A stretch of DNA of 64,000 bases from Streptomyces griseosporeus. GTDB lineage: Bacteria > Actinomycetota > Actinomycetes > Streptomycetales > Streptomycetaceae. The DNA is taken from the NCBI RefSeq assembly GCF_014656055.1, contig NZ_BNBR01000008.1:305110-369109 (forward strand), written 5' to 3'. The first letter of the stretch is position 1. The number at the start of each line of letters is the position of its first letter. The position numbers were made by a program, and so were the translations under genes. Below the pieces are notes generated by a model that saw only the letters and a list, made by a program, of their open reading frames with translations, did no database searches and was not told the DNA's origin. Positions 42,521 to 51,657 of this stretch are shown in pieces.

Positions 42521-42925
42521 CTAGCCCCGGCCCAGCTGTTCGATCAAGGTTTCGAATCGGGCGCGCCAGGACGGTTCCGTCTCGCCGTCCTCGCCCTGGA
42601 ACTCGTGGGTGAAGCGGAGCAGGCAGCCGGCGTCGCCGCCGCGCTCCAGGTGGAAGCGGATCCGGCCGCCGCCCTCGACGGTGTACTCGGCGACCCGGTC
42701 CACGTCCCAGGCGGTGACCTCACCGGCGCCCAGGCCGCGCAGGGCGACGATCCCGCCGAGCCGGGGTTCCAGCACGTCGACCGCGGTGAACCAGGCCGCC
42801 AGCCCCTCCGGCGTGGACAGCGCGGGCCAGACCGACTCCATGGTGCCGGGAAGCCGCACCAGGAAGTGCAGGATGTGCGTGTTCCCGTGCGTCTGGCTGG
42901 TGCCCTGCTCGATGGCTCCGGTCAT
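42521..42925 (-). CDS. SRPBCC-family protein (AHSA1-like)
   Basis: A 134-residue START/Bet v 1-like protein: LVRLPGTMESVWPALSTPEGLAAWF opens the fold, and a C-terminal helix reads RARFETLIEQL. These proteins bind hydrophobic ligands or act as co-chaperones of the AHSA1 type. ATG 42925 was chosen over the longer open frame, which shadows ccsB. It converges with the binding-protein gene, leaving 23 bp between stops. Confidence 0.8.
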   Translation of the reverse strand: MTGAIEQGTSQTHGNTHILHFLVRLPGTMESVWPALSTPEGLAAWFTAVDVLEPRLGGIVALRGLGAGEVTAWDVDRVAEYTVEGGGRIRFHLERGGDAGCLLRFTHEFQGEDGETEPSWRARFETLIEQLGRG

Positions 42926-42981
42926 GACACCAGCCTGACCCCGGGGCGCCCGATCCGCACCCCGCCGGGGCGCTGACCTGG

Positions 42982-44085
42982 CTACACGCCCGCGTAGGAG
43001 TGCTTGCCGCTGAAGAGGAAGTTCACGCCGTAGTAGTTGAACAGCCAGCACGAGAACGCGATCAGCGCCAGGTAGGCGGCCTTGCGGCCCTTCCAGCCGG
43101 CCGTGGCGCGGGCGTGCAGGTAGCAGGCGTAGGCGACCCAGGTGATGAAGGACCAGGTCTCCTTGGGGTCCCAGCCCCAGTAGCGGCCCCAGGCGTCGCC
43201 CGCCCAGATCGCGCCCGCGATGATCGTGAACGTCCACAGCGGGAAGATCGCCGCGTTGATGCGGTACGAGAACTTGTCCAGCGTGGCCGCCGAGGGCAGC
43301 CGCTCCAGGACGGAGGTGGCGAAGGTGCCGGGCTTTCCGCCGCCCGCCAGCTTGCTCTCGTAGGAGTCCTTGAAGAGGTAGGCGACCGCTCCGGCCGCGC
43401 CCACGTAGAAGGACGCGCCGCAGAAGATCGCCGTCGAGACGTGGATGTACAGCCAGTACGAGTGCAGCGCCGGGACCAGCTGGTCGCTGGCGGTGTACAG
43501 GACCGTCACCGCGAGGCCGAGGTCCAGCAGGACGGTGGTGATCAGCAGCAGGCCGAGCCAGCGCACGTTCTTCTTCAGCGCGAGCAGGCCCAGGTAGACG
43601 CCGACCGCCACCGTGGAGAAGGTGATGTTGAACTCGTACATGTTGCCCCACGGCGCCCGCTGCACGGACGCCGCGCGGGCGACCACGCCGCCCAGCTCCA
43701 CCAGGAACGCGAGCACGGTGAGGGAGATCGCGACCCGGCCGAACAGGTCGCCCTGCTCGTCACCGCCGTGCGCGCCGGGACCGTCCGGCACGTCCCGGGA
43801 CCCGGCCGCGGACCGCACGACGACCTTCGGCCGCTCCAGTACGGCGGTGCCGCCGGCCTTGTTCACGGTGACGGCCGGCGCCGCCGCCTTCGCCTTCGCC
43901 GCGGTCTGCGCGGTGAGCGCGGCGGCGGTACGGCCGACCTTGCTGCGGCTGCCGAAGATCCACTCGGCGATGTACGCGAAGAAGGCCAGGGTGTAGACGG
44001 CCATCGCGGAGTAGATCAGCGTGTTGCTGATGCTCGCGAGGTGTTCGTTGGTCGCGGCGGCCAGCTCTGTCGCGGCGTGGGTCAC
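42982..44085 (-). CDS. ccsB: Cytochrome c biogenesis protein CcsB (System II haem export/lyase)
   Basis: A 367-residue membrane protein that with ResB exports haem and ligates it to apocytochrome c. The haem-binding WWD motif is present as WGRYWGWDPKETWSFITWVAY near the C-terminus, with conserved histidines in ALHSYWLYIHV and in the last helix region. The N-terminal section has a long Ala/Lys linker between helix 1 and helix 2. GTG 44085 overlaps the ResB stop by four bases. It is last in the operon resA-ccdA-resB-ccsB. Confidence 0.93.
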   Translation of the reverse strand: MTHAATELAAATNEHLASISNTLIYSAMAVYTLAFFAYIAEWIFGSRSKVGRTAAALTAQTAAKAKAAAPAVTVNKAGGTAVLERPKVVVRSAAGSRDVPDGPGAHGGDEQGDLFGRVAISLTVLAFLVELGGVVARAASVQRAPWGNMYEFNITFSTVAVGVYLGLLALKKNVRWLGLLLITTVLLDLGLAVTVLYTASDQLVPALHSYWLYIHVSTAIFCGASFYVGAAGAVAYLFKDSYESKLAGGGKPGTFATSVLERLPSAATLDKFSYRINAAIFPLWTFTIIAGAIWAGDAWGRYWGWDPKETWSFITWVAYACYLHARATAGWKGRKAAYLALIAFSCWLFNYYGVNFLFSGKHSYAGV

Positions 44086-45797
44086 TTCTGCTCAGCCCCT
44101 TCGGCAGGTACGGAGGCTCGGTCGTCTTCGGGGGACTCCGGGTCGGGGGCGCCCGGCGCCCGGTCGTAGAGGGTGGCGGCGAGGTCGCCGAGTTCCTCGG
44201 GCACCTTCGCGGACTCGCTGCGGCCGAGGCCGGCCATCTCGACGACCGTCACGCCGTCGTCGCCGGTCACCGCGCGCACCCAGACGCGGCGGCGCTGGAT
44301 GAACAGGGACCCGGCGAGACCGAGGATCGCGGCGACCGCGCCCACCAGTGCCCAGACGCTGCCGGGCTGCCGGGTGACCTGGAAGCCCGCCCACTCCTCG
44401 ACGCCCTCGAAGGTGACCGAGCCGGCCCCGCCCGGGAGCGTCATCGTCTCGCCGATCTTCAGCTGCTTCTTGAACAGCTCGCCCTTGGAGTCCTTGAACT
44501 CCTTCAGGTTCTTCTTGTTCAGCTGGTACACGCTCTGCGGGATGCCCGAGTCCACGCCCAGGTCGCCGTGGTAGGCGTTCAGCGCGAGCATCGGGTTGAG
44601 CAGCGCCGGGAACGCCGACAGCATCGTCGAGCCCTTCCCGCCGTACGTCGGCAGGAAGAACGCCTGGAAGCCGAGCTGCTCCTTCTTGCCCTCGGGGTTG
44701 CGGTAGCCGTCCATCACCTTGATCGCGCCGGAGGAGGTGACGTTGCCGTCCAGTGGCAGCAGCGGCACGGCCTGCCGGTTCATGACGACCTTGCCCTTGC
44801 CGTCGCGGACGGTGATGACGGGCGCGTAGCCGTGGCTGACCAGGTAGACCTTGGAGTCGCCGATCTGGAGCGGCTCGTTGACCTTGATGATCGTCCGCTT
44901 GTCCTTGCCGTAGGCGCCGACGCTGTAGGTGACGTCCGCCTGGTAGGTGCGCGGGGTGCCGCGGTTGGGGCCGGTCAGCTCGTAGGTGCCGGTGAACTGG
45001 TTCAGGCGGAAGCTGAACGGGTCCAGGTCGTCCTGCGTGAAGAGGTTGCCGGACTTGAAGTCGTCGTACTGCGTGAGGGTGTTGGAGAAGCCGCCGCCCT
45101 CCACGATCAGCTTGTTGCCCTCGGACTTGTACAGCTGGCCCCAGGCGAAGGCGACCAGCATCACGATCAGCGCGATGTGGAAGGCGAGGTTGCCGGCCTC
45201 CCGCAGATAGCCCTTCTCGGCGGCGACGGCGTCCCCGGCGACGTGCGCGCGGAAGCGGCGCCTCTTCAGCAGCGCGAGCGCGGCCTCACGGACCTGCCCG
45301 GGGTCGGCCTCCGTGCGCCAGGTGGTGTACGCGGGCAGCCGGGTCAGCCGCTTCGGCGCGGCCGGCGGACGGCCGCGCAGCTGGCCGACGAACTGCCAGG
45401 TACGCGGGACGATGCAGCCGATGAGGGAGACGAACAGCAGGATGTAGATCGCGGAGAACCACACCGAGCTGTAGACGTGGAACAGGCCGAGCTTGTCGTA
45501 GATGGGCGCGAGGGTGGTGTGCTCCTTGCGGAACTCGGCCACCTTCAGCACGTCGATGCCGGTCTGCGGGATCACCGAGCCGGGGATCGCGGCCAGCGAC
45601 AGCAGCAGGAGCAGCAGCAGCGCGACCCGCATGGAGGTCAGCTGCCGCCAGAACCAGCGCACCCAGCCGATCACGCCGAGGGCGGGCAGGCCGGGCTGTT
45701 CCTCCTGGGGGGCGGTGGAGAGCTGGGAGCCCGCGGCGCCGAGGTCCTGGTCCTCGGCGGGGACCGGGCCCGGCTCGGAGGCGGTGGTCTTGCTCAT
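44082..45797 (-). CDS. resB: Cytochrome c biogenesis protein ResB
   Basis: A 571-residue membrane protein of System II cytochrome c maturation. Membrane helices lie around residues 57-75, 111-131 and 197-216, plus a C-terminal one near 480-500. The large loop between the third and fourth helices is extracytoplasmic and includes YELTGPNRGTPRTYQADVTY and FFLPTYGGKGS. It pairs with CcsB to channel and attach haem. ATG 45797 is close to the ccdA stop, and the downstream overlap with ccsB suggests coupled translation. Confidence 0.92.
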   Translation of the reverse strand: MSKTTASEPGPVPAEDQDLGAAGSQLSTAPQEEQPGLPALGVIGWVRWFWRQLTSMRVALLLLLLLSLAAIPGSVIPQTGIDVLKVAEFRKEHTTLAPIYDKLGLFHVYSSVWFSAIYILLFVSLIGCIVPRTWQFVGQLRGRPPAAPKRLTRLPAYTTWRTEADPGQVREAALALLKRRRFRAHVAGDAVAAEKGYLREAGNLAFHIALIVMLVAFAWGQLYKSEGNKLIVEGGGFSNTLTQYDDFKSGNLFTQDDLDPFSFRLNQFTGTYELTGPNRGTPRTYQADVTYSVGAYGKDKRTIIKVNEPLQIGDSKVYLVSHGYAPVITVRDGKGKVVMNRQAVPLLPLDGNVTSSGAIKVMDGYRNPEGKKEQLGFQAFFLPTYGGKGSTMLSAFPALLNPMLALNAYHGDLGVDSGIPQSVYQLNKKNLKEFKDSKGELFKKQLKIGETMTLPGGAGSVTFEGVEEWAGFQVTRQPGSVWALVGAVAAILGLAGSLFIQRRRVWVRAVTGDDGVTVVEMAGLGRSESAKVPEELGDLAATLYDRAPGAPDPESPEDDRASVPAEGAEQK

Positions 45798-45800
45798 CGA

Positions 45801-46574
45801 TCAGATCCCCACAGTGAAGCCGTTGGACCAGGTCTGCATCTGCTGCACGAGACTGTCCCACGCGCCGGTCAGCAGCAGCAGACCGGTCGCGATCATCATG
45901 GTGCCGCCGACGCGCATGACCCACACATAGTGGCGCTTGACCCAGCCGAAGGCGCCGAGCGCCTTGCGGAAGGCGACCGCGGCGAGCACGAACGGCACAC
46001 CGAGGCCGAGGCAGTAGGCGACCGTCAGCAGGGCGCCGCGCCCGGCGCTGCCCTGGTCCTGGGAGAGGATCAGCACCGACGACAGGGTCGGGCCGATGCA
46101 GGGCGTCCAGCCGATGCCGAAGAGGGCGCCCAGCACGGGCGCGCCGAGCAGACCGGTCGTGGGCCGCTTGTGCAGGCGGAACTCGCGCTGGGTCATCCAG
46201 GGCATCAGGCCCATGAAGAAGACGCCCATGAGGATCATGAAGACGCCGAGCACCTTCGACAGGACGCCCTTGTGCGCCTGGAGGGTGTCGCCGAAGTAGC
46301 CGAACAGGGCCCCGCTGGAGACGAACACCGCGGTGAAGCCGAGCACGAACAGGGAGGCGCCGGCGACCATCCGGCCGCGGCGGGCCTCGGCCAGGTCGGT
46401 GCCGGTGACGCCGGTCACGTACGACAGGTAGCCCGGCACGAGCGGCAGCACGCACGGGGAGAAGAAGGAGACGAGGCCGCCGAGCAGGGCGATGGGCAGC
46501 GCCAGCAGCAGGGCGCCGTTGAGCACCGTCGTGTTGGGGCCTGCCGCCTCGGCCAGGGTGGTCACCGCGGTCAC
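45801..46574 (-). CDS. ccdA: CcdA-type thiol-disulfide transporter
   Basis: A 257-residue six-helix membrane protein that carries electrons from cytoplasmic thioredoxin to extracytoplasmic ResA. The two reactive cysteines lie in VSFFSPCVLPLVPGYLSYV and GIGWTPCIGPTLSSVL, the family's P-C-x-x-P signatures. GTG 46574 immediately follows the resA stop, and its own stop lies four bases before resB. A role in cytochrome c assembly is firmly supported by the neighbours. Confidence 0.93.
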   Translation of the reverse strand: MTAVTTLAEAAGPNTTVLNGALLLALPIALLGGLVSFFSPCVLPLVPGYLSYVTGVTGTDLAEARRGRMVAGASLFVLGFTAVFVSSGALFGYFGDTLQAHKGVLSKVLGVFMILMGVFFMGLMPWMTQREFRLHKRPTTGLLGAPVLGALFGIGWTPCIGPTLSSVLILSQDQGSAGRGALLTVAYCLGLGVPFVLAAVAFRKALGAFGWVKRHYVWVMRVGGTMMIATGLLLLTGAWDSLVQQMQTWSNGFTVGI

Positions 46575-46575
46575 G

Positions 46576-47208
46576 TCACTTCTCCGCGAGGACCGGGTCG
46601 ATCATCTTGCGCAGCTTCTCCTCGCTGAGTGCCTGGAGGGTGCGCGCCGCGATGTTGCCGTCGCGGTCGATGACGAGGGTGGAGGGGATGGCCTGCGGGT
46701 TGAGGGTGCCCTTCTTGAAGCGGAGCATCAGCCGGCCGTCGGGGTCGAACAGGCTGGGGTAGGTGACGCCCTGCTCCTGCTCGAAGCTCTGCGCCAGGTC
46801 CGCGCTGGCGTCGCGGGTGTTGATGCCGACGAACTGCACGCCCTTGCCCTTGAGGTCCTGGTAGACCTTCTCGAAGCCCTTGGCCTCGGCGCGGCAGGGC
46901 GGGCACCACGATCCCCACACGTTGAGGACTATGACCTTGCCCTTGTAGTCGGCGACGTCGAGCTGCGCGCCGTCGACGGTCTTGCCGGACAGGTCGGGGG
47001 CGGCCGCGCGGTCGCCCTTCCCGACGGTGGCGATGCCGTCGGAGCCGGTGATGAAGTTGGTGTTGCCGCCCCCGCCGGAGGTCCCGCCCGAGCTGCACGC
47101 CGACAGGGTCAGCGCGGCCGCCGCCGCCGTCACGGCGATCCGGACGGCGCGGCTACGAAGGGTGCGGGTGCTGTTCGGGCGCTGGGGGGCGCGGCTGGCG
47201 GCACTCAT
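46576..47208 (-). CDS. resA: ResA/TlpA-type thioredoxin lipoprotein
   Basis: A 210-residue lipoprotein thioredoxin: signal ending LTLSAC (lipobox), mature Gly-rich tether, then a thioredoxin fold with WGSWCPPCRAEAKGF and the cis-proline text PSTLVID. It keeps apocytochrome c cysteines reduced before haem ligation. ATG 47208 is the first gene of the four-gene cytochrome c operon. Promoter would lie in 47209-47274, a 66-bp gap after the deacetylase gene. Confidence 0.93.
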   Translation of the reverse strand: MSAASRAPQRPNSTRTLRSRAVRIAVTAAAAALTLSACSSGGTSGGGGNTNFITGSDGIATVGKGDRAAAPDLSGKTVDGAQLDVADYKGKVIVLNVWGSWCPPCRAEAKGFEKVYQDLKGKGVQFVGINTRDASADLAQSFEQEQGVTYPSLFDPDGRLMLRFKKGTLNPQAIPSTLVIDRDGNIAARTLQALSEEKLRKMIDPVLAEK

Positions 47209-47274
47209 GTGAAAAGTTTCGCATGTCCGTTCCGGGGATCTTGCGCACCCCCCTTGCGGGGGGAAACCCGCATT

Positions 47275-48558
47275 TCAGGCGGTGTTCGAGGCACTGCCTC
47301 CGGCCATGAACGCCTTCCAGCCGCCGGCCGGCTTCTGCCCGACGTCCAGCGTGCGCAGCTTCGCCAGCACCTCCGGCTTCTGCACGTCGATCCAGTCGAC
47401 GAACTGCCGGAAGGAGACCAGCCGCACGTCGGCGCCCTTCTCCTTCTCGCGCGCGATGTGCTTGAACGCCTCTTCCACGGCGTCCATGTAGATGCCGCCG
47501 TTCCACTGCTCGAAGTGGTTGCCGACGAAGAAGGGTGCCCGGTTTGTCTCGTATGCCCGCTTGAATCCCTGGATGTACGCCTGCGCCGACTGCTGCCGCC
47601 AGCCCGGGTAGTTGTGGGCCGGGGCCTTGGTGGAGTTCAGGGACTGGTTGGCGAGCATGTTGTAGTCCATCGACAGGACCTCGAAGCCGCGCCCGGGGAA
47701 CGGAACCTGCTGCAACGGCAGGTCCCAGATGCCGTGCCGCTTGACGGGCCAGGTCTGCCGGCCGCCGGGCGAGGAGGCGTCGTAGCGCCAGCCGAGCGCC
47801 TTCGCCGTGGGCAGCAGGTTGTCCTGGCCGAGCAGACAGGGCGTACGGCCGCCGACCAGCTCCTTGTCGTAGTCGAAGGGCAGGGACGGCAGCTCGCTCC
47901 ACCCGGTGTTGGTGCGCCACTGCTTGACGAACGACTTGGCCTGGTCGATCTCGCTGCGCCACTGCGCGGGCGTCCAGTGCGCGACCGAGCCGTGGCTCTC
48001 GCCGCAGAAGTGCCCGTTGAAGTGGGTGCCGATCTCGTGGCCCTCCAGCCAGGCCCGGCGGACGTTCTTCAGCGTCTCCTTGATGTGGTCGTCGGTGAGG
48101 TAGCCGATGTCGGAGGCGCCGCGCGGGTTGTTGGGCGGGTCGTACAGGCGCTTCTTCGACTCGGGCAGGAGGTACAGCCCGGACAGGAAGAAGGTCATGC
48201 TCGCGCCGTGCTCCTTGGCGAGGTCCAGGAAGCGCGGGAAGAGGCCGTTGCCGACCTCGCCGGCGCCGTCCCAGGAGAACACCACGAACTGCGGCGGCTC
48301 CTGACCCGGCTCCAGCGGCACGGGCGCGGCGGGCTGGTGGGGCTGCTTGCCGGTGAAGGACGTCGAGCCGTCGCCTATCGGGCGCGCGGCGACGGTGGGA
48401 CTGCCGGAAGGACGGGCGCCCCCACCGGAACCGCCGCCCCGGTGCGAACCGTCCGAGGGGGTGGAGCCGGAGCCGCCGGTGCCGCAGCCGGCGAGGGCGG
48501 CGGCGGCCGTGGCGCCCGCGCCGACACCGAGCATTCCCCTGCGGGAGAAGGTGCGCAT
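47275..48558 (-). CDS. Polysaccharide-deacetylase-like lipoprotein
   Basis: A 427-residue exported protein. It has a twin-arginine-like signal (TFSRRGMLGVG) and a lipobox (AALAGC), then a Gly/Ser linker. The catalytic fold (about 90-400) starts with FVVFSWDGAGE and includes THFNGHFCG, YDKELVGGRTPCLLGQDN and NHFEQWNGG. The usual TFDDGP is replaced by SWDGAG, so the enzyme may have an altered substrate or be non-standard. It precedes resA by 66 bp and follows a histidine-phosphatase gene, suggesting either co-transcription or a cell-envelope function unrelated to cytochromes. Confidence 0.82.
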   Translation of the reverse strand: MRTFSRRGMLGVGAGATAAAALAGCGTGGSGSTPSDGSHRGGGSGGGARPSGSPTVAARPIGDGSTSFTGKQPHQPAAPVPLEPGQEPPQFVVFSWDGAGEVGNGLFPRFLDLAKEHGASMTFFLSGLYLLPESKKRLYDPPNNPRGASDIGYLTDDHIKETLKNVRRAWLEGHEIGTHFNGHFCGESHGSVAHWTPAQWRSEIDQAKSFVKQWRTNTGWSELPSLPFDYDKELVGGRTPCLLGQDNLLPTAKALGWRYDASSPGGRQTWPVKRHGIWDLPLQQVPFPGRGFEVLSMDYNMLANQSLNSTKAPAHNYPGWRQQSAQAYIQGFKRAYETNRAPFFVGNHFEQWNGGIYMDAVEEAFKHIAREKEKGADVRLVSFRQFVDWIDVQKPEVLAKLRTLDVGQKPAGGWKAFMAGGSASNTA

Positions 48559-48569
48559 GTGATCCCCGA

Positions 48570-48614
48570 TTCGTCGCGTCCTTGGGTGGTCACCCAGTCA
48601 GAGGGCGCGACGAA
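48570..48614. promoter_or_regulatory. Nested inverted repeats before the deacetylase lipoprotein gene
   Basis: An outer perfect 9-bp repeat (TTCGTCGCG at 48570-48578, CGCGACGAA at 48606-48614) encloses an inner perfect 14-bp palindrome (TGGGTGGTCACCCA at 48583-48596). It lies 12-56 bp before the start codon, next to its GGGGA ribosome site. It could be an operator, the terminator of the upstream phosphatase gene, or a leader structure. Confidence 0.5.
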
Positions 48615-48684
48615 CGGGGCGGTTCCGCTTGAGCGGACAGAAATGCGCAACAAATGTCACAAAACCAAGCAGTGTGCGCCCGGT

Positions 48685-49368
48685 TCAGGCACCGAAGGCC
48701 TTCCCCTTCCCCTTCACGGGCTTGGCACCGGCGAGGAGATGGGCCGGGACGAGATCGCGGGCCGGCTCGGTGTAGCCGACGGAGACGATCTTGTCGCCCT
48801 GGTAGGTGAAGGTCGTCAGCGAGGCGAGCGTGCACTGCCGCTTGCGCGGGTCGTGCCACAGCCGGCGCCGCTCGACGTAGGACCGCACGATCCAGATCGG
48901 CAGCTGGTGGCTGACGAGCACGGCCTCGTGCCCGCGGGCCGCGTCCTTGGCCGCGTTCAGCGCGCCCATCATGCGCACCACCTGGTCGACGTACGGCTCA
49001 CCCCACGACGGCTGGAAGGGGTTGACCAGGTGCTTCCAGTTGGCGGGCTTGCGCAGCGCGCCGTCGCCCACGCCGAAGGTCTTGCCCTGGAAGACGTTCT
49101 CGGCCTCGATGAGCCGCTCGTCGGTGGCGAGGTCCAGCCCGTGCGCCTTGGCGATGGGCGTGGCGGTCTCCTGCGCCCGCTCCAGCGGCGAGGCGCAGAC
49201 GTGGGTGATGTCACGCGACGACAGATGGTCGGCGACCCGCTCGGCCATCTTCCGGCCCAGCTCGGACAGGTGGTAGCCGGGCAGCCGCCCGTACAGGATC
49301 CCGTCCGGGTTGGCGACCTCGCCGTGCCGCATGAGGTGGACGACGGTGATGTCCTTGCTGCTGGTCAC
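48685..49368 (-). CDS. Histidine phosphatase family protein (phosphoglycerate-mutase-like)
   Basis: A 227-residue branch of the histidine phosphatase superfamily: [15 protein letters not shown] holds the catalytic RHG, with a second histidine in VLVSHQLPI and the acid region [21 protein letters not shown] 49368 overlaps the hemL stop, so it is coupled to hemL. The substrate is not evident; relatives act on small phosphorylated compounds rather than on phosphoglycerate. The tail is Lys-rich. Confidence 0.88.
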   Translation of the reverse strand: MTSSKDITVVHLMRHGEVANPDGILYGRLPGYHLSELGRKMAERVADHLSSRDITHVCASPLERAQETATPIAKAHGLDLATDERLIEAENVFQGKTFGVGDGALRKPANWKHLVNPFQPSWGEPYVDQVVRMMGALNAAKDAARGHEAVLVSHQLPIWIVRSYVERRRLWHDPRKRQCTLASLTTFTYQGDKIVSVGYTEPARDLVPAHLLAGAKPVKGKGKAFGA

Positions 49369-50681
49369 GCGGTGGCCTCCGCGGCTGCTCGGGCCGCCGC
49401 CGGAAGGGCGTCGGCGATCTTCTGAAGGGCCCGCTCGTCGTGGGCCGTGGACACGAACCAGGACTCGAAGGACGACGGCGGCAGGTACACGCCGTTCGCC
49501 AGCAGGGAGTGGAAGAAGGCGGTGTAGCGGAAGGACTCCTGCGCCTTGGCGTCCTCGTAGTCGCGCACCTGCCGGTCGGTGAAGAACACCGAGAACATGT
49601 TGGAGGCGGTCTGCAGCCGGTGCGCGACGCCCTCCTTGGTCAGCGCCTCGGTGACGAGGGTCTGGATCTGCGCGGACACGGCGTTCACCGTCTCGTACGC
49701 GGCGTCGTCGAGCAGCCGCAGCTGGGCGAGGCCGGCGGCGGTGGCGACGGGGTTCCCGGAGAGGGTGCCGGCCTGGTACACGGGCCCGGCCGGGGCGAGG
49801 TGGGCCATGACGTCGGCGCGACCGCCGAACGCCGCGGCCGGGAAGCCGCCGCCCATGACCTTGCCGAAGGTCATGAGGTCGGGCCGGACCCCGTCGATGC
49901 CGTACCAGCCGGCGCGGCTCGTCCGGAAGCCGGTCATGACCTCGTCGGAGATGTACAGCGCGCCGTTCTCCCGGCAGGCGTCCTTCAGCCCCTGGTTGAA
50001 GCCGGGCTGCGGCGGCACGACGCCCATGTTGCCGGGCGAGGCCTCGGTGATCACGCAGGCGATCTCCCCGGGGTGCCGGTGGAAGGCCTCCTGCACGGCC
50101 TGGAGGTCGTTGTACGGCAGCACGATGGTGTCGCCGGCCTGGGCGCCGGTGACGCCGGGCGTGTCCGGCAGCGCGAAGGTGGCGACCCCGGAGCCGGCCG
50201 AGGCGAGGAGCGAGTCCACGTGCCCGTGGTAGCAGCCGGCGAACTTGATCACCTTGGACCGCCGGGTGAACCCGCGCGCGAGCCGGATCGCCGACATGGT
50301 CGCCTCGGTGCCGCTGGAGACCAGCCGCACCTGCTCCACCGGATCGACCCGGGCGACGATCTCCTCGGCGAGCGCGACCTCGCCCTCACCGGGCGTGCCG
50401 AAGGAGGTGCCGCGCGCGACGGCCTCCTGCACGGCGGCGATCACCTCGGGGTGGGAGTGCCCGAGGATCATGGGACCCCAGGAGCAGACGAGGTCGACGT
50501 ACTCCCGCCCGTCGGCGTCCGTCAGGTACGGCCCGCGGCCGGACACCATGAACCGGGGCGTGCCGCCGACGGCGCGGAAGGCGCGCACCGGCGAGTTCAC
50601 GCCGCCCGGGGTGACGGCGGACGCACGGTCGAACAGCGCCTGCGAGGCGGGCGCGTCGTAGGGGTAGGGCAGTTCGCTCAT
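49365..50681 (-). CDS. hemL: Glutamate-1-semialdehyde 2,1-aminomutase
   Basis: PLP enzyme producing 5-aminolevulinate in the C5 haem pathway. The 438-residue product has [22 protein letters not shown], the cofactor lysine in [19 protein letters not shown] and [16 protein letters not shown] 50681 begins the expected N-terminus; longer frames continue into non-coding DNA. Its operon also contains the histidine phosphatase. Placement beside the cytochrome c genes agrees with supply of haem for respiratory cytochromes. Confidence 0.95.
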   Translation of the reverse strand: MSELPYPYDAPASQALFDRASAVTPGGVNSPVRAFRAVGGTPRFMVSGRGPYLTDADGREYVDLVCSWGPMILGHSHPEVIAAVQEAVARGTSFGTPGEGEVALAEEIVARVDPVEQVRLVSSGTEATMSAIRLARGFTRRSKVIKFAGCYHGHVDSLLASAGSGVATFALPDTPGVTGAQAGDTIVLPYNDLQAVQEAFHRHPGEIACVITEASPGNMGVVPPQPGFNQGLKDACRENGALYISDEVMTGFRTSRAGWYGIDGVRPDLMTFGKVMGGGFPAAAFGGRADVMAHLAPAGPVYQAGTLSGNPVATAAGLAQLRLLDDAAYETVNAVSAQIQTLVTEALTKEGVAHRLQTASNMFSVFFTDRQVRDYEDAKAQESFRYTAFFHSLLANGVYLPPSSFESWFVSTAHDERALQKIADALPAAARAAAEATA

Positions 50682-50870
50682 GACGTGCGGATTCTCCGAC
50701 CTTCTCCGGCTTGCTCGGACGGCTCGGCTTCGCTGGCAGGCGTCACCGGTCAACCCCCTCAGGGTAGGCCGAGGCGCGGAAACGACGGCCCCGGCCCCAC
50801 CGAACCGAAGTCTGTGCCCCGCACGTCTGAGAAACTGAACCTCGCATACGTATGGACAAGGCGGAGGGAC

Positions 50871-50957
50871 GTGTCGAGGCCTTCCCCTGCTCCCACGGAC
50901 AGATGTTTCACCGCACGTTTCGGCGAGCGGCCGTGGGGGAGGTCACTGACACGATGA
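50871..50957 (+). CDS. Possible short upstream ORF (28 residues)
   Basis: GTG 50871 follows a very good ribosome site, GGAGGGAC, and codes for 28 residues ending [13 protein letters not shown]. It lies in the 328-bp gap (50682-51009) between hemL and the gene at 51010, on the same strand as the latter and ending 52 bp before it, so it could be a leader peptide. An overlapping frame from ATG 50852 (45 residues) is an alternative. No homology can be judged. Confidence 0.3.
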   Translation: MSRPSPAPTDRCFTARFGERPWGRSLTR

Positions 50958-51009
50958 TCGGGTTGCGCGGCGGGGGCCACGCGTCCTAGAAAAGCAGTCG
51001 GGTGGAGAT

Positions 51010-51639
51010 ATGCATCGCGGTGGCGGACTGGGCGAGGGGACCGATGACCTGGGTCCTCGACGTGCCCGGCGGGGAAGGCACCGACGCGAGGCGGAGGCGA
51101 ACGAAGCACGTCAGGCACAGGGTGCGGCGAGTGAGCCCGAGCGGGTCGACCGGCTGAGCCGGACCGACGGGCTCCGGGCGGGAAGCAGAAATGGTGGTCG
51201 GGTGGGGGTGACGTACAAGTACTTCGGCGCGCCGGACGGCGCGACCGCGGCCCGCGTCCCGATCTCGATGCGCCCCGAGGAACTCGGCGGCGACGAACTG
51301 GGCATGAACGGCATGTTCACCAAGATCAAGCCGGAGACGATGGCGGCCATGGTCCTGACCGGCATCGAAGGCGTGCCCCTGCACAAGGTGCCCCCGCTGG
51401 AACTGGTCGTCCTGCACCCCGACTACGCGGTCGTGAAGCTCCCCATGACGGTCGTCGACCCCCTGCGCGACATAGGCGAGGAAGCGGTCGGCGCGGCGGC
51501 GTTCATATGGTCGACGGTCCCGGACCGGGGTGGGCCGCGGGACGCGTTCAACGTGTACCAGCTGCTGCACGAGTGGCAGGACTTCTCCAAGCGGCTGCAC
51601 GACGCGGGGCATCAGCCGTACTGCCTGGTGTGGCCCTGA
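51010..51639 (+). CDS. Conserved hypothetical protein
   Basis: A 209-residue protein without a recognised domain. The first 66 residues are charged and low-complexity. The remaining 143 (from V in RVGVTYKYFGAPDG) look like a compact folded core with MNGMFTKIKPETMAAMVLTG and a C-terminal WQDFSKRLHDAGHQPYCLVWP. ATG 51010 has GGTGGAG only two bases away; GTG 51208 with a GGTGGGG site would give just the core and may be the real start. It is divergent from hemL and is not membrane-bound. Confidence 0.72.
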   Translation: MHRGGGLGEGTDDLGPRRARRGRHRREAEANEARQAQGAASEPERVDRLSRTDGLRAGSRNGGRVGVTYKYFGAPDGATAARVPISMRPEELGGDELGMNGMFTKIKPETMAAMVLTGIEGVPLHKVPPLELVVLHPDYAVVKLPMTVVDPLRDIGEEAVGAAAFIWSTVPDRGGPRDAFNVYQLLHEWQDFSKRLHDAGHQPYCLVWP

Positions 51640-51657
51640 GCCGGGCAGTCCCCGCGT

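Noticed and set aside
46492-49425. A 977-residue plus-strand frame across resA, the deacetylase and the phosphatase genes
   Set aside because: Antisense shadow; all three genes on the minus strand have firm family motifs.
50759-51118. Minus-strand ORF of about 119 residues in the hemL upstream region
   Set aside because: No ribosome site and no protein-like pattern, and it overlaps a plausible plus-strand gene start.
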